Shown here: positions 44,070 through 52,621 of the stretch, piece by piece
Layout of the letters: each line of letters opens with the position of its first letter
Position numbering within the stretch: the stretch's first letter is position 1
Source of the DNA: an uncultured Pedosphaera sp.
Lineage (GTDB): Bacteria > Verrucomicrobiota > Verrucomicrobiia > Limisphaerales > Pedosphaeraceae
Reading direction: 5' to 3'
Assembly (NCBI GenBank): GCA_903918755.1
Contig: CAIXFN010000052.1
Location: forward strand, 1-64,000
Length of the DNA: 64,000 nucleotides
Notes under the pieces: model-generated
The model's database searches: none
Told to the model about the DNA's origin: nothing
The model's input: the letters and a program-made list of their open reading frames with translations, nothing else
Made by a program: the position numbers and the translations under genes

Positions 44070-45074
44070 TCAATCCGGCTTCAGGGACGCCTTCGTTTCC
44101 TGGGACAGCAAGGTCTGCGCCCCCACCACCACCACATGATTGGTGGCGGCAACTCCCTGGTTGATAAACCAGCCGTTCTCCGCCGGCCGATCCAGCGTAA
44201 TCGGCGTCCGGGTCAGGGCTTCGGCTCCATTGTTCAGCACGTAAATCCAAGCCGCCCCTTCCGTGCGGACCACCGCGTCCCGCGGAATGATCACGCCGGG
44301 CAGCGGCTCGCCGGCCGCCTGGAGATACCCGGCGACCGCCTCTCCCGGTCGCAGGTGGGACTGGTTGGGCGCCACCATGAAAATGAATCCCTGGCCTTGG
44401 AATTGCGGGTCAACATTCAGCGCGGGTCCAATCAGTTGCCCGATGGCGGACGTTCCCGCCAGGTTCACCAAGCGCGCCCGGACCGGGGGCGCGGCGAGCG
44501 ACTCGCCCGCGGGCAGATCGATCCGGACCAGGGCCGTTTCCTGCGCCGTCAACAATTGCGTGAAGCGCGCCAGATCCCGGTGGTGCGCGATATCCTGTCC
44601 CCAGGCCTGCGCTAACCGGTCCTGCAGGGCGCGCACCGCTAACTCATCGTGGCGGGCCGCGGCCTCCGCGGCCACGGCGACGCGCGCCGAAGTGTTCCCC
44701 TGACTCTGCAAAACCTTGGTGCGGTCCCACTCGGCTTGGGAAGCGGCGGCGGCGATCTGGGCGGTCGCCAGGTCGTTGGCCAACGCCGCCAGCGGAGCCG
44801 GATCCAGCACCCGGCCGTAGCCCCGCGTTTCCGGTGGCGCGGTCGCCGGCTCCGGGTGCGCGACGACGATCCCGATGTTCCCCTGAGTCTCGTCATTAAT
44901 GTTCACCACCACATTACCGCTGGCGTCATGGGTGATGGTGATCTTGGCCTCTTCGGCGGGGGCGGCTTCCGCGCCCGCGGGCGCCACCCCGGCAGCGCCG
45001 TGGGTTTGCCGCCAATAAAGCACGCCTCCGCCCGCGATCACGAGGAGCAGGATGGCCCAAAATGCACGTTTCAC
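44070..45074 (-). CDS. RND efflux periplasmic adaptor (CzcB/HlyD-like)
   Basis: A 334-residue membrane-fusion protein with an N-terminal membrane anchor (FWAILLLVIAGGGVLYW). A helical hairpin region (AAAASQAEWDRTKVLQSQGN, AARHDELAVRALQDRLAQAW) is followed by lipoyl/beta-barrel elements (VRIDLPAGESLAAPP, RPGEAVAGYLQAAGEPLPGV, IPRDAVVRTEGAAWIYVLNN). It bridges the CzcA-type pump and the TolC-type channel in the periplasm. The start overlaps the TolC-type gene by 4 bases, and the pump gene follows after 7 bases. No His-rich metal-binding N-terminus is present. Confidence 0.88.
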   Translation of the reverse strand: MKRAFWAILLLVIAGGGVLYWRQTHGAAGVAPAGAEAAPAEEAKITITHDASGNVVVNINDETQGNIGIVVAHPEPATAPPETRGYGRVLDPAPLAALANDLATAQIAAAASQAEWDRTKVLQSQGNTSARVAVAAEAAARHDELAVRALQDRLAQAWGQDIAHHRDLARFTQLLTAQETALVRIDLPAGESLAAPPVRARLVNLAGTSAIGQLIGPALNVDPQFQGQGFIFMVAPNQSHLRPGEAVAGYLQAAGEPLPGVIIPRDAVVRTEGAAWIYVLNNGAEALTRTPITLDRPAENGWFINQGVAATNHVVVVGAQTLLSQETKASLKPD

Positions 45075-46489
45075 GGTTTTTGTTCCTTTGATTGAAGGGC
45101 CGGCGGCGGGGATTCGATCCGGACCGGTGCCAGGGACGCCAGCGGCCGTTGCAGGGCGTCTTCCAGCGCCCCCCGGGCCTGTTGCAATCGGACTTGTCCG
45201 TCCCAGCGCGCCAGTTCCGTCACCCCAGCTTCCAATTCCGCCGTCACCCGATCCAGCGGATCCGCCGCGCCCGCCTGAATTTGCCCCAGCACGCCTTCAC
45301 TCTGCTTTTGCTGGCTCGCCGCCACGGCTTCCAATGCGGCCAATTGGGCGGCCGCCGCCTCCTGGGCCGTACGCGCATGATCCAATTCCGCCAGCACCCG
45401 CGCCTGCAACGCCTTAAAGCGGGCGGCCGCGGCTTCCCGGCGGGCCCGGGCTTCGGCGATCGGCCCCTGGTTCTGGTTGAGGAGCGGCAATTCCGCGGTC
45501 AGGCCGAAAGTGAATTTGTGGTCGCCCTGATCAAATTGGTAACCGGGGCCCAGGTGAAGATCGGGGTATTGTTTCGCGATTTCCAGTTGCAAGGCCGCCT
45601 GGCTGGCCTGGTAATTGGCCAGTGCGGCCAGGACATCCGCGCGGCCGATCAGGGCCTGCTCCCGGGCGGCCGCGGCGGTGATTCCATCCGCCGCGGTCGG
45701 GGTCGGCAATTCGGCAGAAATCTCAATGTCCTTCAAAGCGGCCACCGGCAGCCCGATGGCCTCCGCCACGCGGGCCCGCGCCTCGCGCCCCAGCCGTTGG
45801 GATTCGAGCCAGTCGAGCCGCGTCTTGTCCCGGGCGAGTTGGGCGGTCGCCAAGTCCGTCCGGGCCACGGCTCCCGCCTGCAGGCGCTGCTCCACCGAAC
45901 GCACGATCCGCTCCTGCAACGCCAACTGTCCCCGCAAACGCCCCTCACGGCCGTGCGCCGCGACAAAATCCAACAACGCGCCGCGCAACCCGGCCCGCAC
46001 CTGCCAGGCGGTGGTGGCAATGTTAAGCCGGGCCGCCTCGGTCAATTGCCGGGCCTGTTCCCGGCGATAAGCACGCTTGCCAGCCAGCTCGATCGGGAGG
46101 TCAAACGAAAGGGCGGGAATCCAGGGGCTGGCGCCGTTGGCGGCGCTGAAATTGTAGCCCGGAATCGCACTGACGGTGGGATTGAGCCGAGCCGCCGCCG
46201 TCCGGTCGCCACCCTGCGCCACTGCCCAATCCGCCCGCGCCACCTCCAGACTGGGGTGGAAATACATGGCGGCAACCGTCAGCAGTTCAAAATTCCAGAC
46301 CGCCGGGGGTCCCGCCGGGAGGGGCGGAGTGGAATTGGTATGAAGAAAGCACTGAAAGGCGCTCTCGCTGAGGGAACGGGCGTCCAGTTCCGCCGCCAAC
46401 TGCGCGGGCACCATTGGCCGGTCTTGAAATCGGGCGCAGCCCCCCAGCGCGCAAACGCAGGCGAAGACGGGTATGAGGCGGTGTTTCAA
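45071..46489 (-). CDS. TolC-family outer-membrane efflux lipoprotein (CzcC-like)
   Basis: A 472-residue protein with a lipoprotein signal (IPVFACVCALGGC, Cys18). Two homologous outer-membrane efflux halves are visible: long helices such as VEQRLQAGAVARTDLATAQL and ARARREAAAARFKALQARVL, with LDRVTAELEAGVTELARWDG in the second half. The segment HLGPGYQFDQGDHKFTFGLT forms part of the barrel/strand region. It provides the outer-membrane channel of the efflux system and is the first gene of the pump trio. The 67-base gap to the HupE gene suggests they may share a transcript. Confidence 0.88.
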   Translation of the reverse strand: MKHRLIPVFACVCALGGCARFQDRPMVPAQLAAELDARSLSESAFQCFLHTNSTPPLPAGPPAVWNFELLTVAAMYFHPSLEVARADWAVAQGGDRTAAARLNPTVSAIPGYNFSAANGASPWIPALSFDLPIELAGKRAYRREQARQLTEAARLNIATTAWQVRAGLRGALLDFVAAHGREGRLRGQLALQERIVRSVEQRLQAGAVARTDLATAQLARDKTRLDWLESQRLGREARARVAEAIGLPVAALKDIEISAELPTPTAADGITAAAAREQALIGRADVLAALANYQASQAALQLEIAKQYPDLHLGPGYQFDQGDHKFTFGLTAELPLLNQNQGPIAEARARREAAAARFKALQARVLAELDHARTAQEAAAAQLAALEAVAASQQKQSEGVLGQIQAGAADPLDRVTAELEAGVTELARWDGQVRLQQARGALEDALQRPLASLAPVRIESPPPALQSKEQKP

Positions 46490-46555
46490 GCGGGTTTACT
46501 TAAGAAGGAACCCGCCGCGAAAGCAAGCCACCGAAAATGACAATCTTTTAACGGA

Positions 46556-47161
46556 TCAAAGCACCCCCAGCACGAGGCCCGCGAGGGCAATGGCCGCGCC
46601 GGCAATCCGGAGCACGGGAAACCCCGGTTGGACCCGGGCCAGACGGCCGGCGGCCAGACCGAGCGCGTGCAACGCCACGGTGGCGGCAATAAAGCCCGCC
46701 CCATAAGCCAGCGCGGAGGCGCCCACCGGCAGTTCACTGCCGTGCGCATGGCCATGAAACAGGGCAAAACCGCCCACCAGCGCCAGACTCGCGAAGCCAG
46801 GCAGGCGCACCGTCCGCGCGATGAGCAGGCCCAGGACCACCACGGAAGCCAGAATGCCCGCCTCGACGCCCGGCAGGGGCATTCCGCTCATGCCCAACAA
46901 TCCGCCGAGCGACATCACCCCCACAAAGGTGGCAGGCAAGGCCCATTGGGAACGCCCCCCGAGCTGCCCGGCCCAGAGACCGACCGCCACCATGGCCAGC
47001 ACGTGATCCAGACCCAGCCAGGGATGAACCAAGCCGCTGGTAAAGCTGGCGCTGGTGCCGGGGACGTGGTGAGCCTGCGCCAAGGCCGGCAGCAAACTCA
47101 CGCCCGCCACCAAGGCGAGCTGTTTCATACGGGATCCGGATGTGGGAGACGGTTTTTTCAT
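46556..47161 (-). CDS. HupE/UreJ-family membrane protein (probable nickel permease)
   Basis: A 201-residue protein with a signal-like first helix ending in AQAHH and about six further membrane helices. The HupE/UreJ signature HPWLGLDHVLAMVAVGLWA is present, as are FHGHAHGSELPVGASALAYG and the final AGAAIALAGLVLGVL. A Met at residue 12 (47128) may be the real start, since it gives a cleaner signal peptide. HupE proteins are nickel permeases linked to [NiFe] hydrogenase or urease, but no hydrogenase or urease genes are visible in the window. Its position just before a CzcCBA system suggests metal homeostasis. Confidence 0.85.
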   Translation of the reverse strand: MKKPSPTSGSRMKQLALVAGVSLLPALAQAHHVPGTSASFTSGLVHPWLGLDHVLAMVAVGLWAGQLGGRSQWALPATFVGVMSLGGLLGMSGMPLPGVEAGILASVVVLGLLIARTVRLPGFASLALVGGFALFHGHAHGSELPVGASALAYGAGFIAATVALHALGLAAGRLARVQPGFPVLRIAGAAIALAGLVLGVL

Positions 47162-47190
47162 AATAAAAACAGGATTGACTGGTCGATTAA

Positions 47191-48369
47191 TTAACGCGTG
47201 CCCATCCCGACGCTTTGGACGGTCTGGAACAATTTGCCCTCGGTTTTGATACTGGGGGCAATGATGATCTCGGTTTCTTGAAATTCCCGGATCGTCGCGG
47301 CTCCCACATTGCCCATGCAGGTGGTGATGGCGCCAACCAGATTTTGCGAACCATCATCCACGGTCGCGGGACCGAAGAGAATCTGCTTGAGGGAGCCCGT
47401 GACCCCCACCTTGATGCGCGTACCCCGCGGCAAATTCGCGTGCGGCGTCGCCATACCCCAATGATTGCCCTTGCCCGGAGCCTCTTTGGCGCGCGCGAAG
47501 GCGCTGCCCACCATCACCGCATCCGAACCGCAGGCCAGCGCTTTGCAGACATCGCCACCCTTGCTCATCCCGCCGTCGGTGATGATGGGCACATAGCGTC
47601 CGGTCTTCTTGAAATGCGCATCGCGCGCCGCGGCACAATCCACGGTGGCGGTGACCTGGGGAACCCCCAAACCCAGCACCCCGCGACTGGTGCAGGCCGC
47701 CCCCGGCCCCACGCCGATCAACACGCCCGCCACACCGCACCCCATCAATTCCAAGGTAACGCTGTAAGTGACCGCGTTGCCAATAATCACCGGGATTTTG
47801 AGACTCCGGGTGAAATCGGCCAGTTCCAGGGATTTGTATTGGGTGGAAATGTGCCGGACGGTGGAAACCGTGGATTGCACAATGAAAATATCGGCGCCTG
47901 CCTCCTGCGCCAGCGCGGCAAAGCGTTCGGCCTTTTGGGGAATCGAACTCACCGCCGCGAGCACGCCGGCCTTTTTCAGTTCCTCGACCCGCCGGCCGAT
48001 CAATTCTTCTTTGATGGGCTCCAGGTAAAGCTTTTGGATGAGGGAGGTGACTTCGTCCTTGTCCGCCTTCACCACCTGTTCCAGCACTTCGGCGGGATTT
48101 TCATAGCGGGTTTGCACCCCTTCCAGGTTGATCACCCCCAGGCCGCCGAGTCGCCCCATCTCAATGCAAAACTTGACGTCGGTGACGCCGTCCATCGCGC
48201 TGGCAATAATCGGAATCTTGAGCGCGATGCTAGAGCCATCCTTGCGGGGGATCAGGAATCCGGTGTCCACTTCCAGCGGGTTGATCGTGACTTCACCGGG
48301 CACGAGCGCGATTTCATCAAACCCGTAAGTGACCCGGGCTTTTCGGTTACGACCGATCCACATTCCCAT
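47191..48369 (-). CDS. GuaB3-type IMP dehydrogenase family protein
   Basis: A 392-residue TIM-barrel protein of the IMP dehydrogenase/GMP reductase family without CBS domains. The flavin- and nucleotide-binding loops and the catalytic Cys226 are in GVLIGVGPGAACTSRGVLGL. Other landmarks are IPIIASAMDGVTDVKFCIEM, IITDGGMSKGGDVCKALACG and SDAVMVGSAFARAKEAPGKG. The GAACTSR form, in place of GSICTTR, and the length of about 390 are typical of the GuaB3 group. Such proteins use IMP and NAD in guanine nucleotide synthesis or balance. It lies between the TonB-like cluster and the HupE gene on the same strand. Confidence 0.9.
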   Translation of the reverse strand: MGMWIGRNRKARVTYGFDEIALVPGEVTINPLEVDTGFLIPRKDGSSIALKIPIIASAMDGVTDVKFCIEMGRLGGLGVINLEGVQTRYENPAEVLEQVVKADKDEVTSLIQKLYLEPIKEELIGRRVEELKKAGVLAAVSSIPQKAERFAALAQEAGADIFIVQSTVSTVRHISTQYKSLELADFTRSLKIPVIIGNAVTYSVTLELMGCGVAGVLIGVGPGAACTSRGVLGLGVPQVTATVDCAAARDAHFKKTGRYVPIITDGGMSKGGDVCKALACGSDAVMVGSAFARAKEAPGKGNHWGMATPHANLPRGTRIKVGVTGSLKQILFGPATVDDGSQNLVGAITTCMGNVGAATIREFQETEIIIAPSIKTEGKLFQTVQSVGMGTR

Positions 48370-48428
48370 AATATTATATTAAGATTGCTCTAACTTATTC
48401 CGGGCGCGGCCTGCCCGGCTCATCCGGA

Positions 48429-48653
48429 TCAGAACTCGATGGCGTTGTTCAACCGCCCGCATTGCGAGCAGCGCGAGCGGTCCACATCGGGATCATCCGT
48501 GTAAACGAGTCCGCAGTTCTGACAACGGAAAATCCGGTCTTCCGTTGCCGCCGGACCAAAACGCCTGCGCCGCAGTTCGTAATATATCGCGAGGGCCGAA
48601 AGCCCCGCAAGCAAAGAAACCACGTAGGCGAGAATGAGCGTTTGGCTGGCCAT
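48429..48653 (-). CDS. Small membrane protein with cytoplasmic zinc ribbon
   Basis: A 74-residue protein. One membrane helix (LILAYVVSLLAGLSALAIYY) is followed by a basic stop-transfer stretch (ELRRRRFG) and a zinc ribbon with two CxxC knuckles (FRCQNCGLVY, RSRCSQCGRLN). It begins 3 bases after the TonB-like gene ends and is probably translated with it. Function unknown; its place at the end of an Exb/Ton-like unit suggests an accessory role. Confidence 0.8.
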   Translation of the reverse strand: MASQTLILAYVVSLLAGLSALAIYYELRRRRFGPAATEDRIFRCQNCGLVYTDDPDVDRSRCSQCGRLNNAIEF

Positions 48654-48656
48654 GAC

Positions 48657-49451
48657 TCAGGGGGTGCCCGGGGAGGCATTGGTGGCGGGCGGCGGGGCGA
48701 TGGTTTGCCACTGGAAAATCAACCGGCCCCAATCCAACCGACCCACCGGCGCCGGCTCGCCTCCGCCGGTGGCCCCCGGAGCGGCGGTGAAGCGCAATTC
48801 CCGCGCCAGGGACAGGGCCGCGTTGTCCGCGTCTTTCGACCCGCTCGGGGTGAGGGGGGTGACGGTCAGCACCCGGCCGCCGGGGTCCACCACGATTTGC
48901 ACTTCCGTGGCCGCCAGCACCGTGTTGGTAGCCGGCCAGGCCGTCAGCAGCGGAGCCGCCAGCAAAGGCCGATTCGCGAGGCTGCCTTCAATCCGCAAGG
49001 TGGATTGTGTCGGCGTCAATTCGAGCATCGGATAAATCTCGGGATGTTCCAGTTGCGGATCCGGCCGCCGCGCCACTTCGAGGGACCGGAGGCCATTGGT
49101 CTGCACATAGCCGCGCAGCGCCTCGCCCAGGCGATCCACCGAAGGATCCAGCCAGCGCGCCCTTTCGTTCCACTCGGTCACCGGATACTCCGGAGGCGGC
49201 AGGTGCGCCCAGACCCGGCCGGAAAAACCCTCCGGATGGGCCAGCGCCAGCAAAGCGGGATCCTCCGCCCACACCCCCTCTGGCCCAAGCGGCAGGGACT
49301 CCGTCAGGCCCGCCGCGGTCACACCGCGCGCCGGAATCGCTCCCCGATCCAGCCAAAAAATGATCCCGGTCTGCGCCAGCATCAATCCGGCGATGATCAA
49401 CCCCATCTGGCGCCGGGACCAGCCGGGGGATTCGGCGGCCACCGCGTTCAT
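48657..49451 (-). CDS. TonB-like protein of an ExbB/ExbD cluster
   Basis: A 264-residue protein with one N-terminal membrane helix (MGLIIAGLMLAQTGIIFWL) and a long exported part. The C-terminal segment (VQIVVDPGGRVLTVTPLTPS, ALSLARELRFTAAPGA, WGRLIFQWQ) follows the beta-alpha-beta order of TonB C-terminal domains (...V..dG.v..v.v..SG...D.aAl.alr.wrF.Pa...). It lacks the usual Pro-rich linker. It overlaps the exbD gene by 4 bases, so it probably transmits ExbB/D energy to an outer-membrane partner. The resemblance is at pattern level only. Confidence 0.6.
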   Translation of the reverse strand: MNAVAAESPGWSRRQMGLIIAGLMLAQTGIIFWLDRGAIPARGVTAAGLTESLPLGPEGVWAEDPALLALAHPEGFSGRVWAHLPPPEYPVTEWNERARWLDPSVDRLGEALRGYVQTNGLRSLEVARRPDPQLEHPEIYPMLELTPTQSTLRIEGSLANRPLLAAPLLTAWPATNTVLAATEVQIVVDPGGRVLTVTPLTPSGSKDADNAALSLARELRFTAAPGATGGGEPAPVGRLDWGRLIFQWQTIAPPPATNASPGTP

Positions 49452-49888
49452 GGCGCCGGCTTCCCGCCCGCCCGCGGATCGAAGATCCGCGGCAGGGTCT
49501 CTTCCACCGCGTTGGTGATCCCGGCCGCCACGGCCAAGTCAACCACCTGCAAGAGCATCTCCCGGGTCGCCTCGCGGTCCGCCCGCACCACCAGGGTTGG
49601 CGGCCGGGTAAACCGGGCCACCTCCGTCGCCAGGCGCCGCCGAAACTCATTGGTGCCCAAGGCCTGGCTTTGGAAGTAAATCCGCCCGTTCTTGTCCAAG
49701 GCCACCCCCAGGGTGGGGCCCGGCAGACCCGGCAAACGGGAACCGGCCAGCGGCAGTTGCAGCCGGATTCCCGGCGTGTACACCCGCGTGCCCAGCAGCA
49801 CAAAAATCAGCAGCAAAAAGAACACCCCGGCAAACGGGGCGGCATCCAGGTGACCGCGGAAAATTTTGGCATTGCGGGGAAACTTCAT
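49448..49888 (-). CDS. exbD: ExbD/TolR-family proton channel subunit
   Basis: A 146-residue protein starting at ATG 49888. A single membrane helix (AAPFAGVFFLLLIFVLLGTR) follows FRGHLDAAPF; the usual helix Asp appears as the Asp just before it (HLDAAPF). The periplasmic domain contains IRLQLPLAGSRLPG, LGVALDKNGRIYFQSQALGT and PTLVVRADREATREMLLQVV, all standard for ExbD. It overlaps exbB by 4 bases and the TonB-like gene by 4 bases, so all three are coupled. It forms the proton-driven motor with ExbB. Confidence 0.9.
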   Translation of the reverse strand: MKFPRNAKIFRGHLDAAPFAGVFFLLLIFVLLGTRVYTPGIRLQLPLAGSRLPGLPGPTLGVALDKNGRIYFQSQALGTNEFRRRLATEVARFTRPPTLVVRADREATREMLLQVVDLAVAAGITNAVEETLPRIFDPRAGGKPAP

Positions 49889-50559
49889 TTGCCCTTGAAG
49901 CCCGGCGTCTCGGCCACAATGTTGACGATTTCCGTGGCGGCTTTTTCCATGTCCAGCACGATGGAGTTCACCCGGCTGACGAGATAATTGTAACCCGCAT
50001 GACTCGGAATCGAGACCGCCAGGCCGGCGGCGGTGCAAATGAGCGCCTCCCAAACTCCGCCGGACAGGGTGGGCAGGTCGGCGCTCAGCCCGTCGGCCTG
50101 CATTTTCCCAAACACCTGCATCAATCCCAGCACCGTGCCCAGCAATCCCATCAGGGGGGCGACTTGGGCAATGGTGGCCAGCAAATTCAGTTTTTCCTCC
50201 AACCGGGGCACTTCCGAGAGCCCCGCCTCCTCCAAGGCCTCCCGCACCCGCTCCCGGCCGTGATCCCGGTTCAGGATCGCCGTTTTTACCAGACGTGCCA
50301 CCGGCCCCGGTGTCGCATCGCAAATCGACAGCGCTTCCACCACGTTATCGCGTTTGAGCACCGTTTTGACGCCGTTGAGGAACTCGGCGGAATTGATTTG
50401 CGCCCGGTGGCAATGCAGGACCCGCTCAATGAACACGGCCACCCCCACCGCGCTGGTCAGCACGAGCACCCAAAACATCAACCCGCCGTCGCGAAACATA
50501 CTCGGCAACATGCCGCCTTTATATGCCCCCAAAAGCCAAACTTCAAAGGCTAATTCCAT
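49885..50559 (-). CDS. exbB: ExbB/TolQ/MotA-family proton channel subunit
   Basis: Starting at ATG 50559 the protein has 224 residues; upstream in-frame codons overlap the divergent dUTPase-like gene and are not used. The first helix is FWVLVLTSAVGVAVFIERVL. The family motif APLMGLLGTVLGLMQVFGKM lies in the second helix, and GGVWEALICTAAGLAVSIPS in the third. It assembles with ExbD to use the proton gradient. It is the first gene of a minus-strand cluster: exbB, exbD, TonB-like, zinc ribbon. Confidence 0.93.
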   Translation of the reverse strand: MELAFEVWLLGAYKGGMLPSMFRDGGLMFWVLVLTSAVGVAVFIERVLHCHRAQINSAEFLNGVKTVLKRDNVVEALSICDATPGPVARLVKTAILNRDHGRERVREALEEAGLSEVPRLEEKLNLLATIAQVAPLMGLLGTVLGLMQVFGKMQADGLSADLPTLSGGVWEALICTAAGLAVSIPSHAGYNYLVSRVNSIVLDMEKAATEIVNIVAETPGFKGK

Positions 50560-50611
50560 CCCCGGCGACCACCGGCTTGAACCCCGCCCCCGGAGCTGGC
50601 ATGCTCGAGCC

Positions 50612-50992
50612 ATGGAAAATCCTGACCAACTCCGTGAACTCTTCCGCATGCAACGGGCTTTGAACCAGCGGATCGGTGTCAATACCGACACGATGGACGA
50701 AGCCGAGAAGACCAAGTGGATTCTCAACTATTGCCGGGCGATGTCCCAGGAGATGGCCGAACTCACCGACAGCGTCCCGTGGAAATGGTGGGCCAAATAC
50801 CAGAAGTTCGATGAACAAAATGCCCGGGTCGAGGTGGTGGACCTGTTCCATTTTCTCATCAGCATGGCCCAAGTACTCGGCATGAGCGCCGACGACGTGT
50901 TCCAGGCGTATCTCAAAAAGAACGCCGTCAACTTTCAGCGACAGGATTCCGGCTACGTCGCGAAGGACCACGACGATTCCCGCCACATCTAA
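50612..50992 (+). CDS. All-alpha dUTPase/MazG-superfamily protein
   Basis: A 126-residue protein starting at ATG 50612. The metal-binding acidic motifs of the all-alpha NTP pyrophosphatase superfamily are visible: SQEMAELTDSVPWKWW (E-x2-E/D type) and ARVEVVDLFHFLISMAQVLG (E-x2-D). The WKWW and FHFLI segments are those of the dimeric dUTPase-like branch. It probably hydrolyses dUTP or a related nucleotide to the monophosphate. It is divergent from exbB, with only 52 bases between the two start codons. Confidence 0.85.
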   Translation: MENPDQLRELFRMQRALNQRIGVNTDTMDEAEKTKWILNYCRAMSQEMAELTDSVPWKWWAKYQKFDEQNARVEVVDLFHFLISMAQVLGMSADDVFQAYLKKNAVNFQRQDSGYVAKDHDDSRHI

Positions 50993-51008
50993 AACCCGGC
51001 GAGGTGCG

Positions 51009-51044
51009 CCCCCGCATTCCGAAGCTGGCGCCGGAACGCGGGGG
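51009..51044 (+). terminator. GC-rich hairpin after the dUTPase-like gene
   Basis: Thirteen-base arms (51009-51021 and 51032-51044) pair with one mismatch, around a ten-base loop, 17 bases past the stop codon. No T-tract follows, so it may slow transcription or stabilise the transcript end without being a classic terminator. Confidence 0.4.
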
Positions 51045-51215
51045 GGGTAAGTCGTGACCCGGTTTTGGAAAGGATATTGCACCACCCTTCCCTGCCTGTA
51101 GGCGTGCCCGGCGTGACCAAAACCATCCCGACCATTTACCCGGCCCGCTGAGGAACGTCTGACAAATCCGCCTTTATGGTGGAAAAGGCCTGCTGGGAGT
51201 GCTAGGGTCCGCGCG

Positions 51216-52619
51216 ATGAAATTTCTGCCCCTGATATTTCGCGCCACTTTGGCCGGGCAGAGAAGTCAATGGGCGTTTGTTCACCCGGGCAGTCTGGCTG
51301 GGGTGATTGTTCTAATCCTGGCGGCCTGGTTCTACGCCGTCCCGTGTTCCGCGCAGACCACCGCAGATATCAGCGAGCAACTCCGGGCCCTGCAGCGGCA
51401 AAACGAGGCCTTTCTGGAACAACTTCACCGGCAGCAGGAAATCATCGCGACCCTCACCAACCAGGTCAACCAGTTGCAGGCGGAGGCGACCCGGCGCGAC
51501 CGGGCGGTGGTCCCGCCCCAGACCGTCCCGGAGATCACAGAACCGCCCCGCCGGCTGCCCGGCTGGCTGCCGGTGGGACCGGTGCACCTTTCGGGGGAAG
51601 GCGGAGTGGGCTTCTTCCATTCCGCGCGCGGGGGTAACGCACCCAATGCCGAGTTCCGGGTGGATGAAGCCCGGCTATTCCTGGAAGCGCCCCTGGGCAA
51701 GGATGCTTTTTTCTATGGCGAATTGAACCTGGCCACGCGGGAATACAATTACGGCCTCGATGTGTTCCTGGGGGAGTTGTACGTGGACATCGAAAACCTG
51801 TCGCGACTCTGGAATCGCGAGGGCATGTTGAGTCTCCGGCTGGGCCGGTTTTACATTCCCTTTGGCGAGGAGTACCTCACTCGCAATGCCATCGATAACC
51901 CCCTCATCTCCCATTCCCTGGCGGATTTTTGGGGGGTCGACGAAGGGCTGGAACTCTACGGCAAACTGGGCCCCGTCGACTATGTGATGGCGATCCAAAA
52001 TGGGGGCCACCCCGGGGTCCGGGATTTCACGGCGGACAAAGCGGTGGTGGGACGCCTCGGCTATGATCCCTTCCGTTGGCTGCACCTGGGGGTCAGCGGC
52101 ATGCGGACCGGTGACCTGGATGTCAAAAACGACATGCTGTCCGAGCTCTGGTTTGCGGACGGATTCATCCGTTCGCTCGGCTCGACCGCCACCACGCAGT
52201 TCCACGCGAACCTGGCGCAGGGCGACCTGCAAGTCCGCCTGCCTCATGGGCACCTGGGGGCCGCGGGGGGACTTTTGCATTATGGCGATAACGATTCCGC
52301 CCGCGCCAACAGTCGCGCGGTTTACTTTTACTCCTTGGAAGGGGCGCATGATCTCACGCGGGACCTCTATGCGGCCGGGCGGTTCAGCCACATCCTGGCC
52401 GGGCAGGGTTTTCCCCTGGTCGGCAGTGGTGATTTTAGCGAATATTTTTATCGGGAACTTACCCGGGACCTGTGGCGTCTTAGTTTGGGCCTCGGCTATC
52501 GCTGGAGTCCCAATCTCGTTTTGAAAATGGAATACACGTTCGAGCGGGGCGCGGATTACCCGACGGGCAGGGAAAGCCGCCGGGACCTGATATCCGCCGA
52601 GGCCGCGTTTCGTTTTTGA
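51216..52619 (+). CDS. Coiled-coil outer-membrane porin (OprP/OprO-like)
   Basis: A 467-residue protein with a long signal region (LAGVIVLILAAWFYAVPCSA). A coiled coil comes next (ISEQLRALQRQNEAFLEQLH, LTNQVNQLQAEATRRD), and then a barrel of alternating strands ending in Phe (ISAEAAFRF), as in outer-membrane proteins. Barrel segments include FRVDEARLFLEAPLGKDAFF and GMLSLRLGRFYIPFGEEYLT, the latter a hallmark of phosphate-selective porins O and P. The solute is unknown. It is the first gene of a plus-strand operon with the cupredoxin-like protein and the hybrid kinase, with only two bases to the next gene. Confidence 0.82.
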   Translation: MKFLPLIFRATLAGQRSQWAFVHPGSLAGVIVLILAAWFYAVPCSAQTTADISEQLRALQRQNEAFLEQLHRQQEIIATLTNQVNQLQAEATRRDRAVVPPQTVPEITEPPRRLPGWLPVGPVHLSGEGGVGFFHSARGGNAPNAEFRVDEARLFLEAPLGKDAFFYGELNLATREYNYGLDVFLGELYVDIENLSRLWNREGMLSLRLGRFYIPFGEEYLTRNAIDNPLISHSLADFWGVDEGLELYGKLGPVDYVMAIQNGGHPGVRDFTADKAVVGRLGYDPFRWLHLGVSGMRTGDLDVKNDMLSELWFADGFIRSLGSTATTQFHANLAQGDLQVRLPHGHLGAAGGLLHYGDNDSARANSRAVYFYSLEGAHDLTRDLYAAGRFSHILAGQGFPLVGSGDFSEYFYRELTRDLWRLSLGLGYRWSPNLVLKMEYTFERGADYPTGRESRRDLISAEAAFRF

Positions 52620-52621
52620 CC

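Noticed and set aside
45092-46540. 482-residue plus-strand open frame
   Set aside because: Antisense to the TolC-family gene; no domain signal.
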